Below are positions 54,494 through 63,672 of a stretch of 64,000 nucleotides of DNA, in pieces. Each line of letters begins with the position of its first letter. Positions within the stretch are counted from its first letter, which is position 1. A program made the translations under genes and the position numbers. Source of the stretch: Mesorhizobium sp. B2-7-1. GTDB lineage: Bacteria; Pseudomonadota; Alphaproteobacteria; Rhizobiales; Rhizobiaceae. The notes beneath the pieces are model-generated. The model worked only from the letters and a program-made list of their open reading frames with translations, did no database searches and was not told the DNA's origin. The stretch lies in contig NZ_VFUA01000001.1 of assembly GCF_006440735.1 (NCBI RefSeq), positions 1 through 64,000 of the forward strand. Direction: 5' to 3'.

Positions 54494-55509
54494 GACCACA
54501 CCGCAAGCCCTTCGTCCTAGCGATGGCGCTGGGCGCGATCCTGCTGGTCGCGCTCGCGCTGCTTTCGATCGCCTATGGCTCGACGCTGATACCCTTGCGC
54601 GAGGTCGTCGGCGCGCTGGCGCATGCGGCGGGGCTCGACAGCCAGAGCCCATCCGGTCCGGTCGGCAGCATCGTCGTGGACTTGAGGCTGCCGCGCACGC
54701 TGCTGGCGATCGCCGTCGGCGCTGGTCTCGGCGTTGTCGGCGCGCTGTTGCAGACCGTCACCCGCAACGACCTCGCCGACCCGTTCCTGTTCGGCCTCTC
54801 CTCGGGCGCGGCCGCGGGCGCCGTTTCGGTCATCACCGTCTTTGGCGACAGTTTCGGCATCTGGACGCTCCCGCTCGCCGCCTTCACAGGCGGCATGCTG
54901 GCAGCGGCGATCGTGCTCCTGCTCGTTCCGCGGGTGAGGGGGCAGGGACCGGAGCGGCTGATCCTTGCCGGCCTCGCGGTCTCCTTCCTGTTCACCGCGC
55001 TGACCAACTATCTCGTCTTCGCCGGCGACCAGCGCGCCGCGCATTCGGTGCTGTTCTGGACCATGGGCGGGCTCGGTCTTGCGCGATGGGACAATATCGG
55101 CCTGGCGGCGCTGGGTGCCGGCATCATCCTCGCCTACGGCCTGTGGAACCACCGCCGTTTCGATGCCTTCCTCGCCGGCGAAAGCGCCGCGGAGAGCCTC
55201 GGCGTGCCGGTGGCAAGGATGCGTCGAACGACATTCCTCGTCGCTGCCCTGGCGACCGCCATTCTCGTTGCCGTGGCCGGCGTCATCGGCTTCGTCGGCC
55301 TGATGATCCCGCATCTCGGCCGGCCGCTGGCCGGTCCGCTGCACCGGCCCCTGATAGCGACCTGCGCGCTGTTCGGCGCGATCCTGCTTCTGGCCAGCGA
55401 TCTGCTTGCCCGTACGCTTTTGCCGCCGCAGGAACTGCCGATCGGTATCATCACCAGCTCGCTCGGCGCCTTCTTCGTCGTCACCATGCTGATGCGACGT
55501 CGGCCATGA
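54490..55509 (+). CDS. Cobalamin-type ABC transporter, permease
   Basis: A 339-residue FecCD/BtuC-family permease with about 10 hydrophobic segments. Family text: VDLRLPRTLLAIAVGAGLGV, NDLADPFLFGLSSGAAAGAV, and near the end VIGFVGLMIPHLGRPLAGPL. Starts at a TTG that overlaps the binding-protein stop; a later start is possible but less likely. It closes the riboswitch operon and converges on the glycosyltransferase cluster. Confidence 0.88.
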   Translation: MRPHRKPFVLAMALGAILLVALALLSIAYGSTLIPLREVVGALAHAAGLDSQSPSGPVGSIVVDLRLPRTLLAIAVGAGLGVVGALLQTVTRNDLADPFLFGLSSGAAAGAVSVITVFGDSFGIWTLPLAAFTGGMLAAAIVLLLVPRVRGQGPERLILAGLAVSFLFTALTNYLVFAGDQRAAHSVLFWTMGGLGLARWDNIGLAALGAGIILAYGLWNHRRFDAFLAGESAAESLGVPVARMRRTTFLVAALATAILVAVAGVIGFVGLMIPHLGRPLAGPLHRPLIATCALFGAILLLASDLLARTLLPPQELPIGIITSSLGAFFVVTMLMRRRP

Positions 55510-55552
55510 CCTCCCGGTCTTCGGGCACAGTTGCGCAGGCGCCACTGGTCGT

Positions 55553-56461
55553 TCAGTTCCGTCGGCCCAACATCTCCCTGCGGATCCATCGGCCGATCTC
55601 GCGCGGAACGTTGCGCAGCGGCGTGCCTGGACGCGAGCGTTTGCCTGGCGCCGCTGCGATTGAGATCGGCAGCGAGAAGGCGGCGTTGAGCGACTGCCGG
55701 CGGCCAAGCCGTTCCCAATGGATCAGCCCGCGCATGATGCGATCCCATGCAAGCACGGTGGCCACGGCGGTCGAAAGCTCACCGTCCTGCGAGGGCTCGT
55801 GTCGCCTGGCGAATTCGGCATGAGCCTCGGCCAGGTAGATGCCGAAGTCGAATTTTTCGGGATCGGGGTCGTAGTCGTCGGTGAGCGCGTAGCGCACCTG
55901 CTTGGCGATGAACGAGGCGATGTCGGGATAGTTCTCGTGGTGGATGTGCACGCAATGCGGCGGCTCCAGCTGGCGAAGCCGTTGGCGGCCGGTCAACACC
56001 TTGGGCAGGCGATGATGCCCGGGCTGCCACGCCACGGTTCCTCTGCGAAACAAGCGCACCTGGTGGTCGGGATAAAAGCCGGACCCCCGCATGACATGGC
56101 CGGCGATGGAATTGAAGCGCGGAATGGCGAAGGCGTCGGCATTCGCCCCGTGCTCGCGGATCAGCTGCTGAAGCGCCTCATGCGCGTCTGCCGCGAGGTA
56201 TTCGTCGGAATCGAGCACCAGGATCCATTCATGACTGGCCTCGGCCAGGTACTGATTGCGGATCGGATCGACGGCATCGACGACCGCCGTGAACATCACC
56301 CGGCAGCCGGCGGCGTTGGCGATCTCGACAGTCTTGTCTCGGCTTTGCATGTCGACGACGATACGCTCGGCCGCCCATCGCGTGCCATCCAGGAGCCGCG
56401 GCAAGGTGGCTTCCGAATCCCGCGTATGGACGATCAGCGATATTGCGTGTTCCCGCGTCAC
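55553..56461 (-). CDS. Glycosyltransferase family 2 protein
   Basis: A 302-residue GT-A-fold glycosyltransferase of the WaaE/KdtX-like type. The N-terminal ISLIVHTRDSEATLPRLL binds the nucleotide; the metal motif is VLDSDEY (DSD) near residue 90; the acceptor side includes PRFNSIAGHVMRGSGFYPDH. It starts at a GTG overlapping the stop of the previous gene by 4 bases. Last of four glycosyltransferase genes on the minus strand. Sugar and acceptor unknown. Confidence 0.83.
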   Translation of the reverse strand: MTREHAISLIVHTRDSEATLPRLLDGTRWAAERIVVDMQSRDKTVEIANAAGCRVMFTAVVDAVDPIRNQYLAEASHEWILVLDSDEYLAADAHEALQQLIREHGANADAFAIPRFNSIAGHVMRGSGFYPDHQVRLFRRGTVAWQPGHHRLPKVLTGRQRLRQLEPPHCVHIHHENYPDIASFIAKQVRYALTDDYDPDPEKFDFGIYLAEAHAEFARRHEPSQDGELSTAVATVLAWDRIMRGLIHWERLGRRQSLNAAFSLPISIAAAPGKRSRPGTPLRNVPREIGRWIRREMLGRRN

Positions 56462-57204
56462 CCGTTCTCGTCTCCATCGATTGCGTAGCGGCCCCGCCAG
56501 CGCTCCAAGAATAGGCGTCGCGATGCCTGATGGCGATCGGGCCGCCGGTCGGAAAAGGATTCCAGATGCAGGGAATCCCAGCCTTGCGCGCAGGCTATGC
56601 GGACGCCCAGCTGCCGTGCCCGCAGGCATAGGTCGGCATCTTCATAGCCGAAGGGAAACACCTCGTCGAAGCCGCCAAGCGCCGTGAAGACGGCATGGTC
56701 GATCACCATGGCGGCGCCCGTGACCGCCTGGGGAAAGCTCGTCACCCGGGTGACGATGGCGCTAGGCTTGCCATGGTCCTGATGATAGGGCCCGCGCTCG
56801 CCACCATCGAACCTCACGCCGCAGTGCTGGATCGTGTCGTCGGGCAGTACGAGTCTGGCGCCGACTATCCCGGCCTCATGATCGCGCATGACGTCGAGCA
56901 TCTCCAGCAGCGCCTCGGGATGGAGAAAGACGTCGTTGTTGAGGAAGAGATAACGCGCGGCGGGTATTTCGCGGGCCCCGCGGTTGCAGGCGACCGAGAA
57001 GGGATGCCGGTTGTCGAAACGCACGATCCGCGCATCGGCGACGCCGAGCTCGGCGGGGCGGTACGGTATGAGGGTGCCGTTGTCCATGACGACAATCGCC
57101 GTGCTGCGAAGTTCTGCACGCGCCAAGGCACGTTCAAGCATTATCAGGCAGGTGCGCAGCAGCGCGGGCTGGCCGTAGGAGGAGATGACCGCGGTCAGTT
57201 CCAT
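56458..57204 (-). CDS. Glycosyltransferase family 2 protein
   Basis: A 248-residue GT2 enzyme. LTAVISSYGQPALLRTCL at the N-terminus, FLNNDVFLHPEAL with the metal Asp (NND) near residue 90, and the ED motif in FGYEDADLCLRARQLG near residue 195. Of the rhamnosyltransferase-like type. It overlaps the gene upstream by 10 bases and the gene downstream by 4 bases. Confidence 0.85.
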   Translation of the reverse strand: MELTAVISSYGQPALLRTCLIMLERALARAELRSTAIVVMDNGTLIPYRPAELGVADARIVRFDNRHPFSVACNRGAREIPAARYLFLNNDVFLHPEALLEMLDVMRDHEAGIVGARLVLPDDTIQHCGVRFDGGERGPYHQDHGKPSAIVTRVTSFPQAVTGAAMVIDHAVFTALGGFDEVFPFGYEDADLCLRARQLGVRIACAQGWDSLHLESFSDRRPDRHQASRRLFLERWRGRYAIDGDENG

Positions 57205-58085
57205 GAAAGGGCGTTCCGCAAGCCGGCCTGCATGGCGTCACGCAGTTTCCTGCGCTGCGCTGCCATGCGATAGCGGCCGGCCATCGCCGCGCCTTTCTCG
57301 CGCAGCATGGCGCGGGCGCCGCGGGCATGTTCGGCGCTGAGTTCGGCCAGCGCCTCCGGCAGATCGACCGGAGCAACGACCCGCGCGTTTTCGCCGTCCT
57401 TGAGGTATTCCATGCCGCCGAGGACGGGAACCGAAACGACGGTGCAGCCCGCGGCCATGGCTTCCAGGGCCGGCAGTCCGAACCACTCACCCTCGGCCGT
57501 GGCCAGGAAGTAGCCGCTTCGTTTCAGGATGGCGGCGCAGGAGATCTCGTCGCTGTCGCCGATCGGTGCGTAGTGGAGATGCCGCACGCGCGCCATCGCG
57601 GCCTGGGCTGTCGCCGCGCCGCGGCGCGGCATGTAGGCGACCGTCCGCTCGTCCTTCGGCGTGCCGTCATGGAAGAAGACGTCGGAGATCGAGATGCCGA
57701 CATCTGTCGGCTCGCGTCCGGCGATGGCGTTTACATAATGCGCGGCCTGCTCCCAGCAGGTCAGCAGGACCACATCCTTGTCCCGCAGCACGGGATCGAT
57801 CAGGGGATCCGTCCCTTGGCAGTGGAACATCAGCCGGGCGCCCGTGGCCTTGAGCACCGGATAGTCGTGCGGCAGCGAGAAGATCAGCGTGTCGTCCCTG
57901 CCGACCCTGGCGATGGTCTCTTCCCGGCTGACCACCGGCCGGTCCGACCCGAACCAGCGAGGCGCCATGCCGCCGGGTGTCGCCACCGCGATTGGAGCGC
58001 CCAATTCACCAAGCAGTCGCGCGAACTGGAAGCCGACCTTTATGCCGCCGTAGATCCCTATGCCGGGCAGGACGTAGTAATTCAT
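57195..58085 (-). CDS. Glycosyltransferase, GT4-like
   Basis: A 296-residue GT-B-type protein. The start NYYVLPGIGIYGGIKVGFQF carries the glycine-rich loop of GT4 enzymes; near the C-terminus ATAEGEWFGLPALEAMAAGC holds the EX7E motif that binds the nucleotide sugar. It is somewhat shorter than typical GT4 proteins (350-400 aa). The ATG at 58085 overlaps the stop of the upstream gene by 4 bases. Confidence 0.85.
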   Translation of the reverse strand: MNYYVLPGIGIYGGIKVGFQFARLLGELGAPIAVATPGGMAPRWFGSDRPVVSREETIARVGRDDTLIFSLPHDYPVLKATGARLMFHCQGTDPLIDPVLRDKDVVLLTCWEQAAHYVNAIAGREPTDVGISISDVFFHDGTPKDERTVAYMPRRGAATAQAAMARVRHLHYAPIGDSDEISCAAILKRSGYFLATAEGEWFGLPALEAMAAGCTVVSVPVLGGMEYLKDGENARVVAPVDLPEALAELSAEHARGARAMLREKGAAMAGRYRMAAQRRKLRDAMQAGLRNALSWN

Positions 58086-59779
58086 CCGTTTGCCAGGAAG
58101 GTGACGGCGCGCCGCCCGTGCCGGAGCGCATCCTTGACCGCACGACGACCGTGCAGAAGCGAGCGCAGGGCTGTCAGCGCGATGGCGAAAGTCCGGCCGT
58201 AATACAGGCGGGCAAACTGAATCCGCGCCGCGCTGAGCATCTGCGCGCGCAGGACGGGAGCGACGTCGGCGCCGTGCCGACCGAAATGCGGCAGAACCTG
58301 GTCGAGCCTGACGATCTCGAGTCCCCGCTTGACCATTTCGACCCCGATCGCGACGTCCTCCATATAGCAGAAATAGCGCTCGTCGAAGCCGCCGAGCCGC
58401 GCGAAGCTGCTGCGGTTTGTAAAAAGGGCGGCGGCAAGCGGCCAACTCCAACTGTCGCAGTCATAACCCGGCAACTGCTTCAGCCGCTCGGCAAGCCGGG
58501 CCTTGCCGTGACTGTGCAGCATGTCGGCAATGAGTTTGATCCGCGAATAACCGGGCTGCCGGCCTGCCGTTCGTTTCCCATGCCAGTCGACATAATCAGG
58601 CACCGCTATCGCTCCGGGTTTTGCCCGAAGAACCGCCAATGCCGCTTCCGCCGCCGCAAGCGTCATCACGCAATCCGGGTTGAGAAAACAGAGTTGGTCA
58701 GCCCGCGCCGCCTTGGCCCCGCGATTGGCCGCTGCCGCGAAGCCCTCATTGCGCGTATTGCGCAGGATCGTGACGCCCGGCCGCGCGATCTTCTCAAGCG
58801 TGTCGTCCATCGAGCCGTTGTCGACGACGATGATCTCGCTTGGCAGGTGCGCCGAGAGGTCGGCAAGCTTGTCCAGACAATAGCCGATCAACTTGCTCGA
58901 ATTATGTGTGACGATAACGAAGGCCAGCGCGGCTGGCTTGTCGCCATCAGGCGCGGCTGGGATACGGGCTTCGCCGGCCAGCGCGTGCATTGCCGCGACC
59001 GCCTCGATGTCGGGGCCGTTGCAGAAATTGCTGAAATGAGCAATCAGCGCGCCCTCTCGCGGAAAGCCGTCATCCCAGTGGCGGCAGTGGTTCCATTGCC
59101 AGGGAAGCTCGCGCCGCCGCTCAGGGGCCAGCGTGTTCGTCCAGATCTGGAAATAGTCTTGGTCGGCCACCATTTGCCCGCCGATCGCATGGTCGGGCGG
59201 AAGCAGCCGAAGGCGTGCGCTCGTCCAGTCGAGGAAGCGCCGCAACTCGTCGGCGCGCGCAATCACCACGCCGCTGTTGAAATAGCGGAAATCCTCTTCG
59301 CCTGGTGCTGCCAGGGAGCCGTCGACGAACGCCAGGGTGTAATTGCGGTAATGCGCAAGGAAATCGCGTCGGCCCATGGCCGACCCGGCGATGCCGGTCT
59401 GCTCGACCATCGCCATGCCGCGATCGCCGAGGGCGTCCGCGACGTCCTGCGCCGTAAGCCGGCGCAAGAGCACGGCATCGGCATCGACCTGCAGCACGAT
59501 CTCCGCGCCTGACCGTTCGAGGCACCATGCCAGCGCCTCGAATTTGGCGAGAAAGCCGCTGGCCCGGCTGGATTGGCCGGTTGTGTCGACCAGATTGAGA
59601 TGAAGGCGCGGCGAGCACGGAAGCAAGGCGGACGAGCCTGGATCCGTCGTCACATAGATTTCGAAATCGCTGTGGCGAAGGAATGATTGCAACGCCTCGT
59701 GAGCCGCCAGCGCGTAGCCTGGTTTGCCCGACGCAAGCGTGCATATGACGACCTTCCGGTGTCCGGTCACCTTCTCCAA
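58082..59779 (-). CDS. Two-domain glycosyltransferase (nucleotide-diphospho-sugar transferase-like plus GT2)
   Basis: A 565-residue protein. Residues about 8-270 form a GT-A domain with VVICTLASGKPGYALAAHEA and IVLQVDADAVLL (DxD), similar to capillary nucleotide-diphospho-sugar transferases. Residues about 285-520 form a GT2 domain: LAFVIVTHNSSKLIGYCLDK, NPDCVMTL (metal Asp), and CYMEDVAIGVEMVKRG. First gene of the four-gene cluster. The start is uncertain: TTG at 59779 or GTG at 59770 (after GGAGAAG). Confidence 0.82.
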   Translation of the reverse strand: MEKVTGHRKVVICTLASGKPGYALAAHEALQSFLRHSDFEIYVTTDPGSSALLPCSPRLHLNLVDTTGQSSRASGFLAKFEALAWCLERSGAEIVLQVDADAVLLRRLTAQDVADALGDRGMAMVEQTGIAGSAMGRRDFLAHYRNYTLAFVDGSLAAPGEEDFRYFNSGVVIARADELRRFLDWTSARLRLLPPDHAIGGQMVADQDYFQIWTNTLAPERRRELPWQWNHCRHWDDGFPREGALIAHFSNFCNGPDIEAVAAMHALAGEARIPAAPDGDKPAALAFVIVTHNSSKLIGYCLDKLADLSAHLPSEIIVVDNGSMDDTLEKIARPGVTILRNTRNEGFAAAANRGAKAARADQLCFLNPDCVMTLAAAEAALAVLRAKPGAIAVPDYVDWHGKRTAGRQPGYSRIKLIADMLHSHGKARLAERLKQLPGYDCDSWSWPLAAALFTNRSSFARLGGFDERYFCYMEDVAIGVEMVKRGLEIVRLDQVLPHFGRHGADVAPVLRAQMLSAARIQFARLYYGRTFAIALTALRSLLHGRRAVKDALRHGRRAVTFLANG

Positions 59780-60103
59780 CGGTCAGATCACACGCGTCGA
59801 CATAGGCGATCCGCGCCAGCTTCGCGGCTTCGCCAGCATGTATTGGTGCATTGAGTTCAGGCCCCCGAACGCCTGGTGGATGACGGTAGTCTGGCCTGAT
59901 CCCCGAGCCGCCGTCAACAGGGGTTGGATTGAGGGTGAATTGGTTTCCGGGAAAGCCGAGGTGCAATATTTTGCCGATTGCATCGGCAACGTCTTCACTG
60001 GCCGCTAACCATGAATGCATCGAATGCCTGATATGTCGATTTGCCGGCTTCTGGCGCGAAGCATCCACTTGAATAGTAAGCACGCTTATTATATGTATCG
60101 CTC
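59780..60103. other. Intergenic region between the glycosyltransferases and MarR
   Basis: About 320 bases of lower GC than the surroundings. Short open frames exist on both strands (59783-59998 minus, 59724-60008 plus) but neither resembles a known protein or has a clear ribosome-binding site. The right end holds the MarR operator candidate at 60077-60088. The glycosyltransferase promoter must also lie here. Confidence 0.4.
60077..60088. promoter_or_regulatory. MarR operator candidate
   Basis: TAAGC (60077-60081) and GCTTA (60084-60088) form a perfect inverted repeat around AC within AATAGTAAGCACGCTTATTA. It lies 15 bases before the MarR start codon, a typical place for autorepression of a marR-emrAB operon. 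Confidence 0.55.
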
Positions 60104-60583
60104 ATGGTTTCAGATGGTATCGACAGACTGGGATTTTTGATCCACGATGTGCAGCGCCTGATGCGCAAGCGTTTCGAGGCGCGCGCCAGTGGATTGGGTC
60201 TTTCATCGGCGCAATGGCGGCTGCTCGTCCGCGTCGCCAAGGAGGCCGGCGTCGCGCAGGCGCGGCTTGCCGAGCTCCTCGAAATCGAGCCGATCAGCGT
60301 CTCGCGCCTGGTCGACCGCATGGAGGAGGGCGGCTGGATCGAGCGCCGCCAGGACGCGACCGACCGGCGCGTGCGCATGATCTTCCCGACCGAGAAGGCG
60401 AACGCGGCCTATGCCGACGTCAAGAGCCTTGCTGGCGAGGTCTATGAGGAATCGCTGACCGGCGTGTCGGCGGAAGAACGCCGCGTCCTGATCCGCGTGC
60501 TGGACACCATCGTGCAGAATTTGACGGACGCCGAGACGTCGTCCCTGGAAAAGATAAAGAGTGCGGAAGGCGCAGCAGCATGA
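60104..60583 (+). CDS. MarR family regulator
   Basis: A 159-residue MarR repressor. The winged HTH reads LSSAQWRLLVRVAKEAGVAQ, then LEIEPISVSRLVDRMEEGGW and IERRQDATDRRVRMIFPTE, the last being the wing with the conserved DRR. It overlaps the emrA-like gene by 4 bases (ATGA), so it should control the EmrAB-type pump, as MprA/EmrR does in enterobacteria. Confidence 0.92.
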   Translation: MVSDGIDRLGFLIHDVQRLMRKRFEARASGLGLSSAQWRLLVRVAKEAGVAQARLAELLEIEPISVSRLVDRMEEGGWIERRQDATDRRVRMIFPTEKANAAYADVKSLAGEVYEESLTGVSAEERRVLIRVLDTIVQNLTDAETSSLEKIKSAEGAAA

Positions 60584-61773
60584 ACGCGGCAGCCAAGGTA
60601 GAAGACGACAACGTCACCAAGCTTGCGCCGGCGCAGCCGGTTGCCGAAGCGCCGGCCCAGCCGGTCGCCGCGCCGGTCGCGATGGCTCCCGAGCCGCAGC
60701 GGGCCGCGCCGAAGAAGAAGCGCCGCCTCGGCCGTTTCCTGTTGATGGTCGCGTTGCCGCTCGCTCTGCTCGCCGGCGGCGCGTATGTCTGGGTGACGGG
60801 CGGACGCTATCAGGAAACCGAGAACGCCAATCTGCAGCAGGCCAGGATTTCGGTCGCTTCCGACACGGCCGGCCGTATCGTCCAGGTCGGCATCGCCGAC
60901 AACCAATTGGTCAAGCAGGGCGATCTTCTCTTCGTCATCGATCCCGAGCCCTACAGGATCGCGCTCGCCCAGGCCGATGCGGCGGTCGCCGCCGCGCGCC
61001 TCAATGTCGAGCAGTTGCGCGCCGCCTACAGCCAGGCGACGGCGCAGGAAAAGTCCGCCTCCAGCGAGGTCGACTATGCGCAGTCGCAATATGGCCGCGC
61101 CGCCGATCTCGCCCAGAAAGGCATCAATGCCAAGTCCTCGCTCGACCAGGCCCGCAACGACCTCGACAAGGCCAAGCAGCAACTGGCCGTCGCGGAGCAG
61201 GGCATCGTCAGCGCCAAGGCCGCGCTCGGCGGCAATCCGGACATCGAGACCGACAAGCATCCGACCGTGATGGCGGCGCTCGCCGCGCGCGACAAGGCCG
61301 CTTACGACCTGGCGCAGACCACCGTGAAGGCGCCGGCCGAAGGCGTCATCTATCAGGCCGCCTCCTTCAAGGTCGGCCAGTATGTTTCCGTCGGCACGCC
61401 GCTCTTCGCGCTGGTCGAGACAGGCGACACCTGGATCGACGCCAACTTCAAGGAGACCCAGCTCACCAACATGAAGCCGGGCCAGAAGGCCGAGATCGTC
61501 GTCGACACCTATCCGGGCCGCACCTTCGAGGCGACGGTAAAGGCGATCGGCGCCGGCACCGGCGCTGAGTTCTCGTTGCTGCCAGCGCAAAACGCCACCG
61601 GCAATTGGGTCAAGGTCACGCAGCGCATTCCGGTGCGCCTGGAACTGACCGATCCCGATGCCAAGATGGCGCTGCGCACCGGCATGAGCGCCACCGTCAC
61701 CGTCGACACCGGCGTGGCGCGCGGCCTGCCGTCGATCTTCGGCAACGCCACGGCAGGGGAGCACGCGCAGTAA
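60580..61773 (+). CDS. HlyD/EmrA family membrane-fusion protein
   Basis: A 397-residue periplasmic adaptor. N-terminal cytoplasmic tail rich in Pro/Ala, one membrane segment near residues 50-70 (FLLMVALPLALLAGGAYVWV), then the lipoyl-like half (ARISVASDTAGRIVQVGIAD), a coiled coil from about 130 to 230, and the barrel DTWIDANFKETQL. It joins the EmrB-type inner-membrane pump to an outer-membrane channel encoded elsewhere. Confidence 0.92.
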   Translation: MNAAAKVEDDNVTKLAPAQPVAEAPAQPVAAPVAMAPEPQRAAPKKKRRLGRFLLMVALPLALLAGGAYVWVTGGRYQETENANLQQARISVASDTAGRIVQVGIADNQLVKQGDLLFVIDPEPYRIALAQADAAVAAARLNVEQLRAAYSQATAQEKSASSEVDYAQSQYGRAADLAQKGINAKSSLDQARNDLDKAKQQLAVAEQGIVSAKAALGGNPDIETDKHPTVMAALAARDKAAYDLAQTTVKAPAEGVIYQAASFKVGQYVSVGTPLFALVETGDTWIDANFKETQLTNMKPGQKAEIVVDTYPGRTFEATVKAIGAGTGAEFSLLPAQNATGNWVKVTQRIPVRLELTDPDAKMALRTGMSATVTVDTGVARGLPSIFGNATAGEHAQ

Positions 61774-61908
61774 CGACAGCGAAGCCCGCCGCGATCCGGC
61801 GGGCATCGAGGGGATTGGTCCGATGGGAGGAGTGGCGAGGATCAGCAAGGCAAGCCGCATGGCGGCTCGTTCGAAAGCTGGGACCTCGGCGCGGACCCGT
61901 TGGTCCTC

Positions 61909-62031
61909 AGGTTTCCGGGCGGCAGGCATCCGCTCCAACAGAGACTTTCGGTCGATGTAACCCCCACATCGATAGTCGCGTCCCACCGCGATGAAGGTCT
62001 CTCAACGGAAGGCTTTGCCGCCCGGAAACCT
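61909..62031 (+). repeat. 123-nt nested inverted repeat before emrB
   Basis: A perfect 16-bp outer inverted repeat (AGGTTTCCGGGCGGCA at 61909-61924 with its complement at 62016-62031) encloses GAGACTTT/AAGGTCTC (61941-61948 with 61994-62001, one mismatch), TCGATGT/ACATCGA (61952-61958 with 61966-61972) and CGCG/CGCG (61977-61980, 61987-61990). It occupies the leader of the emrB-like gene. It may be a mobile miniature element or a structured RNA leader. Confidence 0.7.
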
Positions 62032-62070
62032 AGTCTACACGTTTTTGTTACCTGCTGGAAGTTCAGCATC

Positions 62071-63603
62071 ATGAGCACGCCCGAAGCCTTCAAGGAAGTG
62101 CCGCATCGCGGACTGATCACGGTCGCGCTGATGCTGGCGACGATCATGCAGGCGCTCGACACCACGATCGCCAATGTCGCGCTGCCGACCATGACCGGCG
62201 ACCTTGGCGCGTCGCCCGACAACATCAACTGGGTGCTGACCTCCTATATCGTGGCCGCGGCGATCATGACGCCGGTCACCGGCTGGCTCGCCGACCGGCT
62301 CGGCCGCAAGGAACTGTTCCTTGGCTCCGTCGTCGGTTTCACGATCTTCTCGATGCTCTGCGGCCTTGCGTGGAGCCTGGAGACGATGGTGCTGTTCCGC
62401 CTATTGCAAGGCGTGTTCGGCGCCGCAATCGTGCCGCTGTCGCAAACCTTCCTGCTCGACATCAACCCGAAGGAACGCCACGGCCAGGCGATGGCGATCT
62501 GGGGCGCCGGCATCATGCTTGGGCCGATTTTGGGGCCGACGCTCGGCGGCTGGCTGACGGAAAACTTCAACTGGCGCTGGGTGTTCTTCATCAACCTGCC
62601 GGTCGGCATCCTCGCCTTCCTCGGCATGGCCGCCTATCTGCCCGTCGTCGCCAAGCGCGTGCGGAGCTTCGACTTCTTCGGCTTCGCTATGATCTCGCTC
62701 GGCGTCGGCGCGCTGCAGCTCATGCTCGATCGCGGCGGCGAGATAGACTGGTTCAACTCGGCCGAGATCTGGATCGAGCTCGCTTTGTCGCTCACCGGCT
62801 TCTGGGTGTTCATCATCCACACGGTGACATCAGAGCATCCTTTCATCGATCCCAAGATCTTCCTCGACCGCAATTTCGTGACCGGGCTGGGCTTCATCTT
62901 CATCATGGGCGTGCTGATCCTGGCGTCGATGTCGCTGTTGCCGCCGATGCTGGCCAACATCTTCGGCTATCCGACCGTGACCATAGGCGTCGTGCTGGGG
63001 CCGCGCGGCATCGGCACGATGATTTCGATGCTGGTCGTCGGCCGCATCATGCACAGGATCGACGCGAGGATCCTCGTCGCCATCGGCTTCCTGCTCACCG
63101 CGCAGTCGCTCTACACGATGGCGAGTTTTACGCCGCAGATGGACAATTGGCTGATCATCTCCTCCGGGGTTATCCAGGGCCTTGGCATGGGCATGGTGTT
63201 CGTGCCGCTGTCGACGGTCGCCTTCGCCACGCTCGACGCGCGCTACCGCACCGACGCCACCTCGCTGTTCAGCCTGGTGCGCAATCTGGGCTCGTCCATC
63301 GGCGTGTCGGTGGTCGCGGCGCTGATGGTGCGCAACACGCAGATCAACCACACCGAGCTTTCGGCCTTCATCAACCCGTACAATCCGAATCTCTGGGCGG
63401 CCTCGCCTGCGGCGGCCAGCGGCGATCCGGCCGCGCTTTCGCAGGTCAACTTGGCCGTCAACGCCCAGGCGATGATGATCTCCTACATCAACGACTTCAA
63501 ACTCCTCATGGTGATGACGCTGGCCGCGATCCCGTTCGTGATATTGCTGCGCAAGCCGAAGGCGGCGCCGGCGGGTGGGGCGCCCGCAGCCCATATGGAC
63601 TAG
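62071..63603 (+). CDS. DHA2 family (EmrB-type) multidrug MFS transporter
   Basis: A 510-residue inner-membrane drug:H+ antiporter with 14 predicted segments. Family motifs: LDTTIANVALPTM (motif D1) near residue 30, WVLTSYIVAAAIMTPVTGWL, the motif A loop ADRLGRKELF, and motif C text GPILGPTLGGWL. Start at 62071. Works with the emrA-like protein 297 bases upstream; the gap holds a large nested inverted repeat. Confidence 0.93.
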   Translation: MSTPEAFKEVPHRGLITVALMLATIMQALDTTIANVALPTMTGDLGASPDNINWVLTSYIVAAAIMTPVTGWLADRLGRKELFLGSVVGFTIFSMLCGLAWSLETMVLFRLLQGVFGAAIVPLSQTFLLDINPKERHGQAMAIWGAGIMLGPILGPTLGGWLTENFNWRWVFFINLPVGILAFLGMAAYLPVVAKRVRSFDFFGFAMISLGVGALQLMLDRGGEIDWFNSAEIWIELALSLTGFWVFIIHTVTSEHPFIDPKIFLDRNFVTGLGFIFIMGVLILASMSLLPPMLANIFGYPTVTIGVVLGPRGIGTMISMLVVGRIMHRIDARILVAIGFLLTAQSLYTMASFTPQMDNWLIISSGVIQGLGMGMVFVPLSTVAFATLDARYRTDATSLFSLVRNLGSSIGVSVVAALMVRNTQINHTELSAFINPYNPNLWAASPAAASGDPAALSQVNLAVNAQAMMISYINDFKLLMVMTLAAIPFVILLRKPKAAPAGGAPAAHMD

Positions 63604-63672
63604 GACCGCCACGCCGGTTGGTCCTAGATCACAGCCGGGACAGACTGCATCGTTCCGGTATTGAGCGGTTGG

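Noticed and set aside
59724..60008. Possible 94-residue gene on the plus strand
   Set aside because: Overlaps the glycosyltransferase start, lacks a ribosome-binding site and matches no family I know; left as intergenic.
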